Positions 63,201 to 64,000 of a stretch of 64,000 nt of DNA are shown piece by piece; the first letter of the stretch is position 1, and each line of letters begins with the position of its first letter. This DNA is from VXNJ01 sp965249595 (GTDB taxonomy: Bacteria > Chloroflexota > UBA11872 > VXNJ01): positions 1,302,001-1,366,000 of the forward strand of contig OZ252242.1 in assembly GCA_965249595.1 (NCBI GenBank), written 5' to 3'. The position numbers and the translations under genes were made by a program. The notes under the pieces are model-generated. The model ran no database searches. It was not told the origin of the DNA and was given only the letters and a program-made list of their open reading frames with translations.

Positions 63201-64000
63201 GGGCAAACAGTTGGCGAAAGTAGTTAAACAGCGGTTGCGGGTGCTCGGAAAACACCGCCAGCGGCGTGTCCAAGCCCATCGAACCGACCGGCTCGGCGCC
63301 GGTTTGGGCCATCGGGGCCAATATCGCCTCGACATCCTCGTAGGTGAAGCCAAACGCGCGCTGGCGTTGCCGCAACGTTTCAGCAGCGCCGCCGCGCGAG
63401 GGGTCGGCTGGCGGCAGATCGGCGAGGCTGACCATATTCCGAGCCAACCACTCGCCGTAGGGCTCGGCCGTGGCAAGTTGGTCTTTGACCTGCTCATTGG
63501 TCAAGATCCCGCCGCGGCCCGGTTCCACCACGAAAATCTGGCCGGGCGCCAGGCGCCCGCGGGTGCGAACGTTTGCGGCGGCGATGTCCAGCACGCCGGT
63601 TTCGGAGGCCATTATCAGCCGCCCATCCCACGTTTCGGTATACCGGAAGGGTCGAAAGCCGTTGCGGTCCAGAATCGCCGCAATCGTCTGACCGTCGGTG
63701 GTCACCATCAGTGCCGGGCCGTCCCACGGCTCCATCAAACAAGCATGGAATCGGTAGAAGTCACGCATCGGCTCGGGCATTTCGGCGTGCCGCTCCCAAG
63801 CTTCCGGCACCATCATCAACAGGGCCTGCGGTAGCGGGCGCCCCGCCCGAACCAGCAGTTCGAGTACATTGTCGAAAGCCGCGGTGTCGGACGAGTCGGG
63901 TGTGACGATGGGGTGCAGCTGATCGATTACGTCGTCGAAGTCGGGATGGGATAATCCGGCTTGGCGGGCGGCCATCCAATTGACGTTTCCGCGCATGGTG
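60220..64000 (-). CDS. gltB: Glutamate synthase large subunit (cut by right edge)
   Basis: At least 1,258 residues of the ~1,500-residue subunit that turns 2-oxoglutarate and glutamine into two glutamates. The N-terminal glutaminase start, including the nucleophile Cys, lies beyond base 64000; the first visible residues TMRGNVNWMAARQ match the 'N.T.RGN.NWM' block. The central domain, an FMN barrel (GGKVDEYIGWIRNSMPG, LISPPPHHDIYSIEDL, SGDSGGTGASPWSS) and the 3Fe-4S cysteines CVMLRKCHLNTC follow. The C-terminal GXGXG helix ends with VVVVLGPAGRNFAAGMSGGEAYVFD. It is followed directly by gltD. Confidence 0.96.
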   Translation of the reverse strand, partial: TMRGNVNWMAARQAGLSHPDFDDVIDQLHPIVTPDSSDTAAFDNVLELLVRAGRPLPQALLMMVPEAWERHAEMPEPMRDFYRFHACLMEPWDGPALMVTTDGQTIAAILDRNGFRPFRYTETWDGRLIMASETGVLDIAAANVRTRGRLAPGQIFVVEPGRGGILTNEQVKDQLATAEPYGEWLARNMVSLADLPPADPSRGGAAETLRQRQRAFGFTYEDVEAILAPMAQTGAEPVGSMGLDTPLAVFSEHPQPLFNYFRQLFAQVSNPPVDAIREELVTAIDTTLGRRGNLLSATPLHCRLLHLDSPVVDDQTTAQISALDLPGIRSRTLHSLYAPTDGPGALAQAMDGLCRQAREAIADGCSILVISDRDADSQRAPIPSLLAVAGVHHHLIRSGERLSAGILVETGEALDVHSVACLLGYGAQAVNPYLALESISQLIEDGILDRVESGKAVANYQSSLAKGVLKIMSKMGISTVRSYQGAQIFEAVGLSSELIDEYFTWTPSRIGGLSIGELQADYDRRHQAAYPPDGKLTGNLELASGGFFQWHRDGERHMLNPATVALLQKATGSNNFNTYRQFANQCEVDDQKATTLRGLLDFRWVDQPLDIARVEAEESIVRRFATGAISLGAISKEAHEALAMAMNSIGAKSNTGEGGEDRRRYHPDADGAWRNSSIKQVASGRFGVTTEYLVNATDLQIKIAQGSKPGEGGQLPGGKVDEYIGWIRNSMPGVELISPPPHHDIYSIEDLAQLIHDLKNVNPSSRINVKLVSGAGVGTIAAGVAKAFADVVLISGDSGGTGASPWSSVKHAGLPWELGLAETQQVLVQNDLRSRIVVQTDGQLRTGRDVAVACLLGAEEFGFSTLPLITLGCVMLRKCHLNTCSVGVATQDPVLRARFAGRPEAVVNYFFMVARHLREIMAGLGIATIEEMIGRVDCLVPRQDVRLAKTARIELDRLLFKPEVPDDVGPRKMFEQQHGLNHALDNQIIRMVTPAIVNGEVVTASFDIQNSNRTLLTMLSGDIARRYGDRGLPNGTIKLRLAGSCGQSFGAFLSPGIDAHITGDANDYLGKGMAGGVISINPPEAAGFSAEDNIIVGNVVLYGATGGHMYVGGQAGERFAVRNSGAHAVVEGVGDHGCEYMTGGVVVVLGPAGRNFAAGMSGGEAYVFDPDRQLPGHCNMGLVDLETPDEDDLERIHVLVSQHHQRTASNLAERMLNDWQNLRQSFVKVMPRDYRRVLAERAARSHEQQQAAMELVYND

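Overview
This is a 64 kb stretch of a bacterial chromosome of moderately high GC, densely packed with short gaps and many 1-14 base overlaps. It reads as ordinary housekeeping and amino-acid biosynthesis DNA broken by a few accessory islands and decayed elements. No rRNA, tRNA, CRISPR array, phage or plasmid module was seen. The organism has peptidoglycan (MurJ, an OatA-like O-acetyltransferase) and fatty-acyl ester lipids that it desaturates and cyclopropanates. It imports quaternary-amine osmolytes and makes its own arginine, histidine, methionine and glutamate. It also carries genes for odd organic acids and sugar acids: a LarA-type racemase, a four-carbon-acid sugar kinase, a fumarylacetoacetate hydrolase-family protein, SMP-30, xylose-isomerase-like TIM barrels and a sulfatase. 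That mix resembles free-living heterotrophs such as Chloroflexota of the SAR202/Dehalococcoidia type. The assignment is an inference from gene content; no marker gene here proves it.

Layout. 1-1115: the end of a sulfatase, a REP-like hairpin and a small zinc-ribbon membrane protein. 1469-6545 (minus): LarA-like racemase, acyl-CoA desaturase, cyclopropane-fatty-acid synthase and M32 carboxypeptidase. 6708-10478: a sugar isomerase-like TIM barrel, then an AT-richer divergent pair (a possible HEPN-like protein and an AAA+ ATPase) that looks like an accessory islet. 10546-13949: PfkB kinase coupled to an aspartase/fumarase, and a short-chain dehydrogenase. 14126-19221: glycine betaine/proline ABC transporter proVWX, with a decayed IS1380-family element inserted between proW and proX.

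19353-27938 (minus): secG, four-carbon-acid kinase, FAH protein, a catalytically dead alpha/beta hydrolase, hpt, three small membrane proteins, a transglutaminase-fold membrane protein without its nucleophile, a DUF58 protein and a short ArgA. 28053-33144: a UvrD/PcrA helicase, an apparent remnant of an ATP-dependent DNA ligase, and an 863-residue NAD-dependent ligase whose helix-hairpin-helix domain is tandemly duplicated. 33498-42235 (minus): O-acyltransferase, metE, argH, argG, argD. 42379-50139 (plus): argC, argJ, argB, a cyclophilin-like gene, murJ, lepA and a pseudogene. 50191-55527 (minus): hisHAFIE in overlapping order after a divergent transketolase-like gene. 55679-58721 (plus): MFS transporter, SMP-30 lactonase and TIM-barrel isomerase. 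58746-64000 (minus): gltBD, with gltB running off the right edge.

Together argA, argJ, argB, argC, argD, argG and argH cover arginine synthesis except for ornithine carbamoyltransferase, which is not here. The his cluster covers five late or middle steps only. A recurring theme is the pseudoenzyme: several proteins keep a well-preserved fold but have lost one or more textbook catalytic or metal-binding residues. A second theme is initiation: murJ and gltD both lack a usual start codon where homology places their N-termini.
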